From: Rotaria sp. Silwood1 | Taxonomy: Eukaryota > Rotifera > Eurotatoria > Philodinida > Philodinidae | Reading direction: 5' to 3' | DNA: 64,000 bases | NCBI GenBank assembly: GCA_905250075.1 | Contig: CAJNOP010000097.1 | Coordinates: 124,001 to 188,000, forward strand | Translations under genes and position numbers: made by a program | Shown: positions 11,855 through 24,332 of the stretch, piece by piece | Layout: every line of letters begins with the position of its first letter | Position numbering within the stretch: position 1 is the first letter of the stretch | The notes under the pieces: model-generated | What the model was told of the DNA's origin: nothing | Databases searched by the model: none | The model's input: the letters and a program-made list of their open reading frames with translations, nothing else

Positions 11855-12859
11855 TCATTGTTCTTTGGCTTCTTTCATTCGTTTATCATAGGAATAATCC
11901 ATGAAAGGTAGTCCTAAATAAAAGACGATGTGCAAATGATCTTTCGGTTGAAATGATTTCACTGAAGATTCAGCATGTTTTGCTTGATGTTGTTGATATT
12001 TTATCGATAAAAGACGCATCGCTTCGCCACATATAATTCCTACATGAGAGTCAATAGCACAAATTATATGCCACCAAGCATGCAATTGTGGATTAAAACC
12101 ACCTTTACTATTCATTCGTTCACATAATTGTTGATCAATAATCCAACAGATCAAAGCTAGAACTAATAAACCAACATATATCACAATTAAATACTTGATA
12201 GAATTTGTATGATGTTGAGTTTGTCGATATAAAAAAACTAATTTCATAATTCCTCCTAATACCATCAATGTAAAATGTACTTGAAATATGATGACAAATG
12301 TTTGTAAACTATGCAGATACGTCCATAGAACAGCGTAAAGTATTCCAAATACAATAGCTAGGTCAAACGCATAGATTTTATCTTGTAATTTATTGAATCT
12401 ATCCATTCTAAAGAGAATAAACCACCAGACAATCATTGAATAGACCATAGGAAGTTCATCGGCCATTTGACCTAAATGTGTAAGTGTACCATGGAAATAA
12501 GCAGAACCGAATCCGACTATACCAAAGGATAAACTAAGCAATAGAAAACGATTTTCAATTTTATTATATAAACCTTGAACGAATAATATTCCAGCTAATA
12601 AAGACATGAGCAAGCTTGAAATACAATTCCAGAATTCAGCAATATATTGTGTTATGACATAATTTCGTTCACACCAATCGATTGAACTAGTACTCGGTGA
12701 CCAATAACCTGTATTCGTATCGAGTTTCGATTCAAAATGTTTTACATCCGATCGATGAGTTTGACTATTTGATACTGCTCGCGCTTCAATTATAACTGCA
12801 CAAAATATTATACTTGATAATATGTGAAATATCAACGTTGATGGGAACATTTTGAACAA
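11855..12859 (-). CDS. ACER: Alkaline ceramidase
   Basis: Single exon, 334 residues, multi-pass membrane protein of the alkaline ceramidase family (CREST superfamily). These enzymes hydrolyse ceramide to sphingosine and fatty acid in the ER/Golgi. The family signature is complete. The calcium-site segment is D61-W-C-E64 and the following N66 and E75 (IAEFWN). The zinc/catalytic set is S119 with H123 and D134 (SAYFHG, then MADE), and H260 with H264 (HAWWH). The spacings match the S-x3-H, H-x10-D and H-x3-H spacing of human ACER3. Seven hydrophobic segments follow the first motif. Unlike ACER3, which opens close to the DWCE motif, this protein has about 50 extra N-terminal residues beginning with a signal-like hydrophobic stretch (residues 8-24). 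The assignment is firm; which ceramides it prefers cannot be told. Confidence 0.93.
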   Translation of the reverse strand: MFKMFPSTLIFHILSSIIFCAVIIEARAVSNSQTHRSDVKHFESKLDTNTGYWSPSTSSIDWCERNYVITQYIAEFWNCISSLLMSLLAGILFVQGLYNKIENRFLLLSLSFGIVGFGSAYFHGTLTHLGQMADELPMVYSMIVWWFILFRMDRFNKLQDKIYAFDLAIVFGILYAVLWTYLHSLQTFVIIFQVHFTLMVLGGIMKLVFLYRQTQHHTNSIKYLIVIYVGLLVLALICWIIDQQLCERMNSKGGFNPQLHAWWHIICAIDSHVGIICGEAMRLLSIKYQQHQAKHAESSVKSFQPKDHLHIVFYLGLPFMDYSYDKRMKEAKEQ

Positions 12860-15800
12860 AATTTATTGTATGAAAGATCAAATTGTAACGTTATTTGCTG
12901 ACAGAGTGCACCAACGAACTCTTGGACGTATTCTATTTGTTTTCCAATTTCGATTTTTTTTCGATTAAATATCTAGTTAAATAAAAATGACAATGACTAT
13001 ATTTAATTATGATTCTCGTTTGCAATTTCAGTCAGGGGCAGTACATATTCAGTGTGTTGAGTAAGAAGTACAAACGAATTTTAAAATTTTAATAGCTCCG
13101 GTGTTCATCATAAACTTTTGTTTTTTTCTTTCTGACAAACAACGTATGCTTTTGTTTACTAACGAAAAAAATTATAAAAATCATCGACGCTAGTTTCACC
13201 ATTTTAATATATTATTCAAAGAAGAAAATGCGACGGACGGAAATGAGTTACTTTTTCTGGTATTCCATAAGTTTCAATAAACTTCAGCTGATGTCATTTT
13301 GAATGAAGTAATTTTTGGTCCTAGTGCAGTTTCATAGGAGTGACAAAACATGTCAGCAAATCAGTTCTCAAAAAAAAAACTTAATTTCTTATATTTGGTA
13401 GCTTAGATATGTATTGCTTGAAGTGTATTTTAGATGAATTCTATTTCAAATCATACTTCAAGCAATATGGATCTATTGAAATATGATTTTTCTTTATATA
13501 AGTATACTCCATGTAAAAATACAAACGTTTAGTAATATATTAAGATATATGATAATAATATTCTACTTTTAAGAAGTTCATCAAACTATTGCACGTTCTA
13601 TGAAAATAAGATAAATGAAGATTGTTTCATAGATTTTGACTATTCTGAGTTTTTTTTTTGTATGTTTAAAGAATATAAAGTGGGTCATATATTATAGTCA
13701 CACATTCACTGTGAGTCATTTTTTTTCATTGTGTTCCTGTGAAGTCTGACACTGATAATAGGTTCAGAGGTGGTTTATTTTACCTGGTTTAGATAAAAAT
13801 ATAATAACAAAGAGTGAAAAACAAGTTTGATAACATTATTTTAACATCTTGACCAATAACGTACCACATTAATAAGGAGGTCAAATTTAAATCTATATCC
13901 TATATGTCTGTTTAACTTTGTATTTTCGAAAAAGACATAAAACATCAATGTGACTTCAAAACTTATTAATGATATTCAACTATAATTATTTGTTTCTTTT
14001 TCGCCTCTGCTGATATGACAAGAAAAGTTAAAAAATGACTGTTGTATCTTTCTTTAAACAATAAATAGAAAAACAAAAGACTTTTACTATTGGTAACGTT
14101 CAATCGCTTCATATGTATCCATGTTGGATTTAAAGACTAACTCGTATTCAGCCACTCGTTTGGATTGCCGATCTTCCTGGTACTATAACTCTTAAACTGC
14201 TATACGAAAACATACTCAATAAGTTTCTAAAAAATACGTCAAACAATGCATGAATAAAAATGAAAGAGCTCAAAAGAAATAGAATAACAACGCTATCATC
14301 CAAAGAATAGATGGTTAACAAATAACACCCAAATGAACAAAATAGACCTAAAGAACAAAACAAAAAAAAACGGAAAAATATACACTTCACTATGCATATA
14401 AACGATTGAGTTATTAAAATAAACTTTTACAAACTTGAACTATTTTTTGAGAATGACCATGTCTTAATATCAACATCAATCAAAACTAGAGTATTCAGTA
14501 TGCTAAATTGTGTTAAAGCGACGATGACTAATGACACTTTGAAGAACACTGTACATTGAGCTCGAACAAATACAACTGGTAAAAATGCTTGTTTTTTTGT
14601 TTAGTGTCTTCATCCACATATTTATGTTTGCATTCCCTTATCTGATAAGGAGATATTATTTTGAATATATTGCAAAGTTCACTTATGATTCAGTGCAAAA
14701 AAAAGTCTGCAAATCACGTAATTGGCAGAAAAAAAATCGACTAATATACAGTATGCGAAATTAATTGCACAATCAAAGAAAAGAAATATTTTCAGTTTTG
14801 ATATCTACAAAAGCAGTACGCGATGTTTCCAAAAATGGAAGAAACAGGCAGTTCAACGCAATAACGTTCCGAATCGATCAAAACTGAGTAGACGTCATAC
14901 AAAATTTTTCTTGCAGTTAGTGTGATGAAAAAATATAACGAAAAAGTATACTACATCGAAGTATATTAGAATTAAATTTAAACTTGCAGAAAAATACATA
15001 TAACCGAGTCCAACAAATAAATAGTAGAAACTGCCATTACTTTGCATGAACAAAGGTAAAACTTAGTCGCAGATCTTTAAGAATATCCTATTTTTTCATT
15101 ATCGTTAAAAAATCATTCGTAAAAGAAAACTTAGGATACGATATCGAATATTAAAATGCGATCTTCTTCAAATTCATCATCCGAATATTTCATTGAGAGA
15201 ATAAAACTGAAGATCTATGATATATCGTCTGAAGTTTCTACAAGAACAAAATGGCCTAGGAAAATAAACATGCTTGTAACTACCCTGTTTTTTTGTTCTT
15301 TTACTCGATCTTTACCAATGTAATATACGTCTATGAAAAATATTTTATTACCTTTTCTCTCCATATGTATGCGCGTGTAGTAGTTAAATTTATAACAATA
15401 TTCTTCTTTCTTTCTCATGTGTGATGCACCGAACGAGAAAGTGGAGCAAAGTTAAATGAACTAGCCAATGTCAAATAAATTTTATGTGGCGTCCTCTGAA
15501 TTTTTTGTATAAGTTCTGAGACTAACACTAAAAACTTATTTTTTGTCAGAGTATGAATCAAACTTTTCTTGAAAAACGGTATCGAAATAATCAGCGCTTA
15601 ACGTCATGGCATCACCATGGCATCGAAGCGGAGAATGTTAAATGAAAAATCCTTGTAATGTATTGCTCGTCTTTTTCATAACTTCCCAAGACATTTAATT
15701 CATTGATTGTGATTTATTCGAGAAATAAACAATTTGCATTACAATGGTTGTTGCTAAATAGAAAGGCAATATTCGCTGTTCCAATTATACTGATCTGGCT

Positions 15801-17297
15801 AGTATCAAACACATATTGATAAAAAATTGTTTTTTTGCATAATTGAAAGAACAAAATAAAGACGTTTCGTACTGTCTCATTTGATCGTGATTTTCAACTC
15901 TTGAAGATAATTTTGAAAAAGCTGCTTCATTTTCCTCAAGACTCGAAACAGAGAATGATAGCATTCATCTTAGTACACATCTGTTATTCAGAGACTTTTT
16001 TATAGTCATGTAATATCTACCCTATAATATCTAATTTTGATTGATCATATGAATATCAGGGAATTCAACCTAGTTTGTACAACATCTGATTTAAAATCGA
16101 GAACAAAAATATGTGGAAGTTCGTTTACTACTTTTCTATACCAAAAAAGTCAGTCCATCAGTATAAGCAGCTCGTTGCGTTTTGTTGGTGGTGCTGTGGC
16201 ACGAACAGACTAGGCGAACGTTTATTCTCGATACGTTTACTACCCTGATTGAGTTTCATTTCTCTTAGTGCCCACGTTTCGCATCACATTTTTATTGGTA
16301 TCTATTCGTCTGTGGCCCAGTGAAATACCACAATTCTTAATTTATTGCCATTGTAATCAATAGTACTTTTTACATCTTACTTTAAAATAGCATAGTAGCA
16401 CATTGACAAAGTTCCTAATGTTTGTGAAAATAAGTCACAATCGAACTTTTGGATTGTTACAATAGTCTGTTTCATTCGAGGAACAACAGTACATGAAATG
16501 ATGACTCAATATCTTCTGATCAAGTCATACAACGTATAATTTGTTCAATAGCTTTATAAGGAAGATTCATGATATCGAGTTGAAGTTGTCAAACTATGAT
16601 ACTAATGTTACACAACATTAACAATCAAGAGAATTCATTTTTCATTTGACAAGATCACTTTTCATTGTAATGATCTAAATGGACAATAAAATTTCATCAA
16701 TACTTATTCAAATAGTTCAAAAATGATGGATTTGTTTGTTTCAGATGAGAAGACTCATTTTCAAGATCTATTATAAACCAAGTGATATTTAATAAAAATT
16801 TAAAAAACATTATAATTTTAAAAAAAAGATATGTCAATAGTTTGAACTATTTAATAGATATCCACACTATTTTTGAAGGCAAAATTTTAACATCGCACAG
16901 AAGAATCGTTCTGATCGATCGTAGTTTTGTTCAAGGTTTTTATGATATGATTGTTGAAGACAATCAATGTCTGAATAATGAGTATCTTTTATTTTTGTAT
17001 GTTATCAGATGTGCATCGATTCAAAAGATAGAAATCTATTCATTGATGCACAAAATAGACAAATATGTACGAATTTGAATGATATCAAATCAGCTTTGCT
17101 ACTTTTTTGTCATAGGATCAAAACCTATTTGAAGAGTTAATTCGACGTTGTACGTAAACAAATCCATTGAATATGTTTTGCAACAACACCAATATCTGAT
17201 GATTGAGTTTATGCAAAGTTGATCAGAGGTTTGTCAGTCAAATTTTCAATTATTTTTGCGTTTAATTCCCATAGACCATCGAACTTTTGTTTATTGA
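12860..17297. other. Intergenic, no supported gene
   Basis: Low-complexity AT-rich DNA. A 21-bp imperfect inverted repeat lies at about 13406-13470 (TATTGCTTGAAGT / ACTTCAAGCAATA). A 98-codon plus-strand frame at 16782-17078 has no known family and no clear splice sites. Other open frames here are short and hydrophobic or Lys/Asn-rich by composition. Confidence 0.45.
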
Positions 17298-17299
17298 TC

Positions 17300-19593
17300 A
17301 AGAAACAAACAATATTTTGATCGTCTGTTCATCATATATCCTTATCTTCTTCCATATTGACATCGTCTTGCTGTTCGTCTGATATATATATTCTTGTTTA
17401 CTACGGCTTCGAGAAAGCATGTGCGTGGAACTTGCCATATGTTGAGTTATATCCTTAATCATACTATAATCTCGCAGTGTTGAGCACGAAGCATCATCCG
17501 ATTGAATTGTTGATCGAAGTGCCATTGACCCTTTTGATATAACCATTGATGACTGAGTGGATCAGTTGATACTGCAGAAATTCAATTTATTGTCTGAAGC
17601 TAAACTTGCAATAAGGCTATAGCTGGTTGAACGTGGTCATCGCAAAGATTGATCCTCAGCTGTAATTTCAATGGGTACCTCACACAAGACCATCCCAGCA
17701 TTTTTCACATTCGTACGTTTCTCAACACCAACAAATCCCGTCTATGGACTAAGATTCTGATATTTGAGTGAAAGTTCAATGATTTATTTCTTAGTCGTAT
17801 CTTGCATGCTATTGGTTGTTGACCGTTGATAATATTCTTGAAACTGAGCTTGAAATGAACTTCTAGTATTTTTTCTCGGAACTTTGGCATGCTGTAACTC
17901 GAGTATGAGTCCTTTGGCTGGCAATCGAGCTATGATACCATCGTTGTTCACATTAGCTATACAACCAATGTTCGCTCCAGACAATTGACATTGATCTTGT
18001 ATACAATGTGACAATCGAGCTGGGATCAAATGTCGATATTCGATCCTCAGTCAGTGCATAAACAATCAAACGATAATCAGCACAGATCGGTGGTAATTTT
18101 GTCGGAACACTCATCACAGATGTATTCATATTCCATCTTACTTGAATATCAGTTATGCAAGATTGTAGAGCTTTTGTAATTGTTCATCAACATATATATC
18201 GACGTTATCATTCGGAGAAATAAAAACAAAGTAACCATTGGCTGCACGTGCAAAACCTTTAACTCACAAGCGACCAGGTGAATGATCCAAACCGAATGAA
18301 AAAAAAATCGAGTGAAACTCGACATCGAACGACAAAGGTCGAGTACTTGATCAACATTCGATATTTCTCCATCAGTCAACAGAAAGATTTGTCGACTATA
18401 ACACTGTTTTGATCGATACTTATCCAACCATTGAAGAGATTTCAACTTGAAATGAAAAAATGAATTAATTCAAATTAAGAGAGTGAGAAGTTCAACTCAT
18501 CAATTCCGTACCATCCAAATCAGCTTGCATCTATTTTGTGAATTGTTAATTTTTTCGAACATTTTCTTCATTGTACACAATTGTGACATTTGGAAAAGTG
18601 GCCGATAATTGTCTTCAAATCGAATAATATTAAAATGACAATTAATTGGAAGACTTTGAGAAAAAGAAGTAACGCTTGACGTGCTTAGTCAATTTTATTT
18701 TCATGTCGCATTGATTCACTACAATCGACGACAAAAATGAGTTCATTAGTAAAGGCAATGCTGCTTATCGCACGTCAGTAATCTTCATCTGTTGGCATCA
18801 AAGAAGCCATAACAGCTCCAGTTTCAATAGCAAGTATAATATTCGATCGATTTTCAATCAAATCAATATCGAAAAGAATATCTCTATCTAAATGAGTATT
18901 TTCTTGAGCGAATTCAATGACATACGCATCAAGCTGACTGATCATCAAATTGAATCGGACCCCTTCAACTCCAACTTTCTTCACTTGACAACGAAATTTG
19001 ATTGTGTACGGAGTTCACTGAACGTATTTGGATGTGGTGGCAGCCGATGAACTGACGTCGCCTTTGTCCATGTTATAACGAGAAGCAATGATGGTCGGAA
19101 CAACAAAACGAAGTTTGCGACCATTTTGTACAAAATCTAGTTCAGAGACGTACAAGATTGAAATATGACATTCTTTGCCTTGTGGTAGTGCACCCACGTT
19201 TATCATACAATTATCTTGTGATTTTTCATTCTGTTCGAGTAAATAGGCACCGTGGCCTTGACGAAGAGAATCATTATATTTTTGTTGTGCCTTTTTTTCT
19301 TCCAATTCAGCGTCAATTTCTCGATCATCAACCCAAGAAGTAAATGTATAGATAGCTGCTTGTTCGTGGATTGGAAAACAATAAATAGCTTCGATGGGTT
19401 GTGTCTCATAGTTGCGAAAAATTTCTTTGATAGTCACATTGGCAGTAAAAGATCGTATAGTTGCTTCGACATTTACTCATTTGAGTAGTACGTATTGTTT
19501 CTGTTCTTCCCGTGACTGTTGATTTGATCCATAGGCGACCAGTATTGAACAACTTAAAATAAGTATTTTATCGATGAGTATTAATATGGACAT
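17300..19593 (-). pseudogene. VIT / von Willebrand factor A domain protein, decayed
   Basis: Reading from an ATG at 19593 with a signal-like start (MSILILIDKILILSCSILVA), the frame encodes a VIT domain (IKEIFRNYETQPIEAIYCFP; YNDSLRQGHGAYLLEQNE; INVGALPQGKEC). A vWA domain follows, with a metal-site motif D-C-S-E-S (LIFVVDCSESM), 'QADLDGTEL', 'QIFLLTDGEIS' and 'GYFVFISPNDNVDIYVDEQL'. The layout matches VWA5A / inter-alpha-trypsin-inhibitor heavy-chain-like proteins, which are secreted or intracellular adhesion proteins. The frame is broken by in-frame TGA codons at 19477-19479, 19015-19017 and 18775-18777, a TAA near 18690, and several frameshifts after that: the family motifs continue in changing frames down to about 17300. 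No intron explains the breaks. Confidence 0.88.
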
Positions 19594-21440
19594 AAAAGGT
19601 ATTGGGAGCTAGAGCCAATATTAATCAAAACCGAAACAAAAGAAAATACGTGAATCATAAACGAAGAAATAAGCTATAGAACCAGAAGAAGCACAATAAC
19701 AGATCTGTAACCATTGATACGATTCTGAATCACCAAGAAAACAAAAGAAAAATCATTTGAGAAGCACTAATTGATATCGTTAATATATCCCTTGATAACT
19801 AATGTAATTTCATAATCACATGAAAGTTTTGTGTGGAATCTTTGTGTGGAATCAATTATGACTAATTTGGACAGTTATGACTGTCAAAGAAATCATAGTT
19901 GAGAATAGGATATTGATGAAATAACATTGATATTTAAAAGTAATAATTTTGATCATATCCTGCTGAAGAATGTATGATATAGTTACTAGTAGCTTAGCTA
20001 CGACAGCACACTTTAGTGACCATGTATATGAATACTTGGACAATCGATTTTTCTGGAGTAAAAAAGAAACAACAATGTCACATCTGTAACTATGAAGATG
20101 AATTCTTCGACACTTGTGGGACTTTCTAACAGTGCTTCTTTTTGCCAACAGATACAGCAACTATTCAAGAATATTAATTCCATTAATTGAAGATTCTTTG
20201 AAACTTGAAGAATTTTTTTTAATGTGAAAAGTAACTTTATAAAATAAAGCAATATATCCGAAAAGTATCTATATTAATAGTACACTTCATACTCTCGCTA
20301 GATAGTATAGAGTTTTAGCTATTTCAAATACTTCTTAGACTGTTACAACGTCGTAGAAAAGTCCAAAAGTTTTTTTTTTTCTATTCAAGAATGTTTTCAG
20401 GAAAAAAACACAATTCCAAGCAACAAACTCACTATTAAGAAAAAGCCAATAGCTCACATCTCATATTTCTATAAATAAATTTCGTTTAATCTTGATAACG
20501 TTTCATGCAAATGCAAATGAATGTTTTAGAGGAAAATATGACTAAAATATCACGCATATGTATGTTGACATTAAGCCGAACCCATTCGTAGGATACGGCT
20601 TCGTGTGAATATTACATGTTTTACATAAAAATAAAATAAATATTTTTGATGCCAGTTTTCAATTCATCAGACCTCAGCGGTTTGAATTAGGATATGAATC
20701 AAATACTTTTCAGCGGCAGTTGGCTGTATGTTGTTTTTATAGGACTTTCAATAGGACAGTTTCTTTTACTTGTTAGCAATTGATAATTGTAGCATGTTAA
20801 TTTTTAAAAGTCGATTTGCAGGCCCCCATTGACAATGCTCTTTTCAGAATCAACAACATTAAGAAAATTTCAATAATCCATGACGCTGTTTATCATAGGA
20901 CCCTATCAATAAAATGGTACAATGCTGCTTTTGTCATACATGAAGAAAAAGAATATCAGAAGACTTTCATCAATCTTAAGAAAACATACAGTTTTCACAA
21001 GTATTTTCTATTTATACACTCAAATAAAACAATGAAGATCGTTTAGAAATTTGTTTTTTTAATTTTGAAACATGTTTCGAGCAACTCACATATATTCTTT
21101 CTGTTCAGAACGATACAGTAAAAGGCCAACTCTAAGAAAAATGAGTTTTAGAGACAGCATCATGCAAAAAATATCATGAAGTGATAGTGAAAATTCATTC
21201 TTGCATATAAATATCTAACATGACAGTCTAGCGCTGCCTAATTAGTCATGGCATGTACACATAAGAAATCCGTTACATAAAAATCTATGCTTAAATGAAT
21301 TATGTCCTGATTGATTCCACTATGCTGAGCACGTAATTGAGAAGAATCCTTGACGTCTAACGTGCACATCCGAAGAATATCAGCGAAATGAAGCATTATC
21401 ATACTGCGAGACGGTGTGAAAAGCGGAGTCTCTGTTCACT
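19594..21440. other. Intergenic, possible gene debris
   Basis: The minus strand at 19850-20250 has overlapping open fragments (for example KEALLESPTSVEEFIF) that look like a decayed coding region, but no family is recognised. The rest is AT-rich and featureless. Confidence 0.35.
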
Positions 21441-22569
21441 ATGGATCAGTCGATTTTATTCGTATCTCAAACAATTGTATGCACTGTTCGAAAATTGATA
21501 CTATATGCTAGTTATATCTGTCTCATTGGTGGATTTATAGGCAATATATTCAATATTATCATCTTCGTATTTTTGAAAGTATTCCGCGGCAACCAATCTG
21601 CTTTCTATCTGGTGGTGGAATTCGTCACGAATTGTGGCGTATTACTGAATGTTTTCATAGCACGTATTCTTTTGTATGGGTTCAATGTCGTTCTGACGAC
21701 TCAATCATCTATCATGTGCAAACTTCGATCAGCACTGCTTCAAATATGCGTATTGACTTCTTTGACGAGGATTTATTTCGGAGCCATCGATCAATATCTA
21801 GCGACCGTTCATAAATTTTCGCTTGTCAACTGAGTACACTGAAATTAGCTCAACGTCTCACATTTATCAACGCTGTTCTTTGACTTCTGCACAGTATTCC
21901 ATTTGCCATATTCTACGAAATACTTCCATCGACGGGTTGTGATATTTCGAACAAAGCTTTTCAATTATACTTTTCCGTCGTTTATCTATCGTTCCTTAAC
22001 AGTATATTGCCACTGCTGGTGTCCTCGATATTCATTGTGCATGCTTATCGCAATGTGTGTTACATTATACGACGTCAAGTGCCTATTATCCGACGACGGC
22101 TTGATCGACAATTGACAGCCATCGTTCTCACTCATGTTGTATTTCTCATTTCAGTATCCATTCCTTACGGTATTTATTTGCTCTAGGCAATCAATGTACC
22201 ACAAACCACGGAAAACTTGCTTGTGTCAGCCATCGATCGACTCAGTTCAGCTATCACTAGTTCTTTGTTTTATCTGAATTATGCTGTAAGTAACTATCTT
22301 GTCAACAGTATGCTAATCCAACGGTCGATTAATTTCAGGAATCATTTTATTTGTTCCTATTAATATCGCGACGATTTTGCAGTCAAGTTAGACATACTTT
22401 GGTGAGAATATTTTGGAAAAATCATTGTGGAAACAGACATAATGATTTGGTAGCACATGTAATCAAGTTAGCCCAATATCAATTGTCTCCGATCAAGACT
22501 GAATCGAATATGCAAAAGAAAAATATTTTCTTCTATTTTAAGACAACGAAAATAAGTCTGTTGCATTAA
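21441..22569 (+). pseudogene. Rhodopsin-like GPCR, decayed
   Basis: The start is MDQSILFVSQTIVCTVRKLI. TM1 carries the G-N signature (GGFIGNIFNIIIFVFLKVFR), TM2 reads SAFYLVVEFVTNCG, and TM3 has a preceding Cys (SSIMCKLRSALLQICVLTS). TM5 to TM7 pieces follow in other frames: INAVL..LLHSIPFAIFYEI, YIIRRQVPIIRRRLDRQL, THVVFLISVSIPYGIYLL. TM7 crosses a clean 66-nt GT-AG intron (donor GTAAGT at 22286) and reads LNYAESFYLFLLISRRFC instead of NPxxY. Stops at about 21832 and 22184 and at least one frameshift make it a pseudogene. The chemistry matches the small orphan GPCRs common in bdelloids. The ligand is unknown. Confidence 0.82.
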
Positions 22570-23717
22570 AATGCAATCTGTCCTTTTCTTTTCAAAAAAA
22601 GAGGTTCAATTCTAAGCTTGATCATTACTCAACAAAAGATTACGATTGTAGACTTTAAAATCCTTGAGTTGTAACCTTAATTCATGAGTGTTGTCGGATG
22701 TTGATGAAATCAGTTCATAATTTGAATAAGGACTGATTGAGAATAAACATTTCGTAGACACATTTCATTTAACTAGCATTCTATTCTGACTGTTTTGTTA
22801 ATGAAAATTCTCTGATACTTTAAATACCTTAGAAATATTTTCAATCCAAAAACCAAATGCGTTAAATATCTTGAACGAAATTGAAATCGTACAAAACATA
22901 CATTTTTACAAATTTTTTTTCGTTAAAATTTCGACATGTTTTCGTTACTTGTCTTGTTAGATCGTCGAAAAATAAATATAAAGACATCATCAATATATTT
23001 TAAAGACTCGAAGCAACCGTGCATGATCGTTCTGTCTATTTATCATAATTGGTATGTGGCTAGTGTACATAAGGAAATAAACAACTGGGCGAAATAAAGA
23101 AAAATTAAAAATATTGTTTGCATTGTTTCAAGTATTGACGTTCTCCTTCCACGCATTCCTATCTTTTTTGCTTCAAAGCAAATTATCATTTATCAACACG
23201 AATTCTGCTTCCCATTTTATTCATTCTATATGATTGCATCATCCTTTACTGCATCAAATGTTTCATGGAGAAATGACAATTTATGTCCCATTTCTAAATA
23301 TAACTTTTCTTGCTCGAGAAAAGGTGAGAAAAAACGCTATTGCAGAATGACTGGACTAGTATAAGTGCGATAAAACCGTTTCAATCTGTATAATCAACAA
23401 AATCGATGCATATTGGTTCTTCAGCTCCACTTGTTCTTTTTCTGCTCTTGACCAGTCCTGTTTCGAATATATTAGAAAGGAAGAGCATCGACCTACATCC
23501 ACATTTACAACCTACTCATACATCGCACTCTATATGTCTAGTGCTGAAAAATCACTATATATTGATATGATACTCTTCTTGTTGTTGAAAAGTAAAGATT
23601 CCAATAGATAAATCAAATATGCTATCTTTCGAGCAAAGAACGATGAACCCAAAATATTTCGATGATTTCCATAAAAAAAAAGAAACGATATAGTTCATGT
23701 GTCAACGAAAAGCATGT
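22570..23717. other. Intergenic, nothing recognised
   Basis: AT-rich DNA without ORFs, RNA genes or repeats that I can support. Confidence 0.5.
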
Positions 23718-24332
23718 TCAAAACTTTTGTCTTTGTTGATTGGCCAATATATAATTGGTATGGTGATCAATTAATTGACGTGTTTTTTTTCGAATTTTTC
23801 CCATAATCATAATTTCAAAATCAAAATTCAACGTAAATATAAATATGCTATCCGGGCATAGTTTTAATTCACTGTAATCGTCGGTTACATTAGTAGTAAG
23901 TACTTTATATCCTTGTCCTTCGACATATTTTCCACTGAATTCACCTGTTGTATAGATGAACTGCTGTATTGTGGGAGTAGCTCTTTTAACATAAATGATA
24001 GACTCTTGATTATACTTGTGACCCAATTGAATGAATATGGCACGTTCCATATCCGGTGAAACATTGTGTAGAATAACGAAGAAACTTGTTTCATTATCGC
24101 CATTATAGACACCCATCATAGATGAATAAGCATATAAATTAGTTAAATCAATGGTCAAATTAACAGTTCGTTCTTGAATGGTTGCATCACTCAAATTGTG
24201 ATCACTTGGCATCTTATTATTGCGTCCTGCACTTATCAGGACATAACCACCTTCGCTGAGTAATCGTTCTACTGCTGATTGAGAATATGTCATTGGATTT
24301 ATTATGGATGTCCATGTACCTTTACTTAGAAA
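23718..24332 (-). CDS. DUF3293-like protein
   Basis: The open frame gives 191 residues from an internal ATG at 24293 and stays open upstream to about 24332, adding 'GTWTSIINPMTYSQSAVE', which looks native. An upstream exon or a start further 5' is therefore likely. The sequence has the layout of the DUF3293 family: an N-terminal 'GGYVLISAGRNN' strand, a 'MMGVYNGDNETSFFVILHN' core and 'IQLGHKYNQESIIYVKR' near the middle. That family is uncharacterised and mainly bacterial, so acquisition by horizontal transfer is possible but not shown. The tail 'GQGYKVLTTNVTDDYSELKL' has no match I know. The molecular function is unknown. Confidence in a real gene is good; the family call is moderate. Confidence 0.65.
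   Translation of the reverse strand, partial: FLSKGTWTSIINPMTYSQSAVERLLSEGGYVLISAGRNNKMPSDHNLSDATIQERTVNLTIDLTNLYAYSSMMGVYNGDNETSFFVILHNVSPDMERAIFIQLGHKYNQESIIYVKRATPTIQQFIYTTGEFSGKYVEGQGYKVLTTNVTDDYSELKLCPDSIFIFTLNFDFEIMIMGKIRKKTRQLIDHHTNYILANQQRQKF

Noticed and set aside
14148..14390. Hydrophobic 80-codon membrane protein (minus strand)
   Set aside because: The composition is explained by A-rich plus-strand sequence. There is no family, context or splice support.
18690..19479. Recoded TGA (readthrough or selenocysteine) in the VIT/vWA gene
   Set aside because: A TAA and several frameshifts follow in the same gene and no conserved residue aligns to the TGA sites, so ordinary decay is the better explanation.
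19850..20252. Protein-coding gene on the minus strand
   Set aside because: Overlapping fragments look vaguely protein-like, but no family, start or splice sites could be supported.
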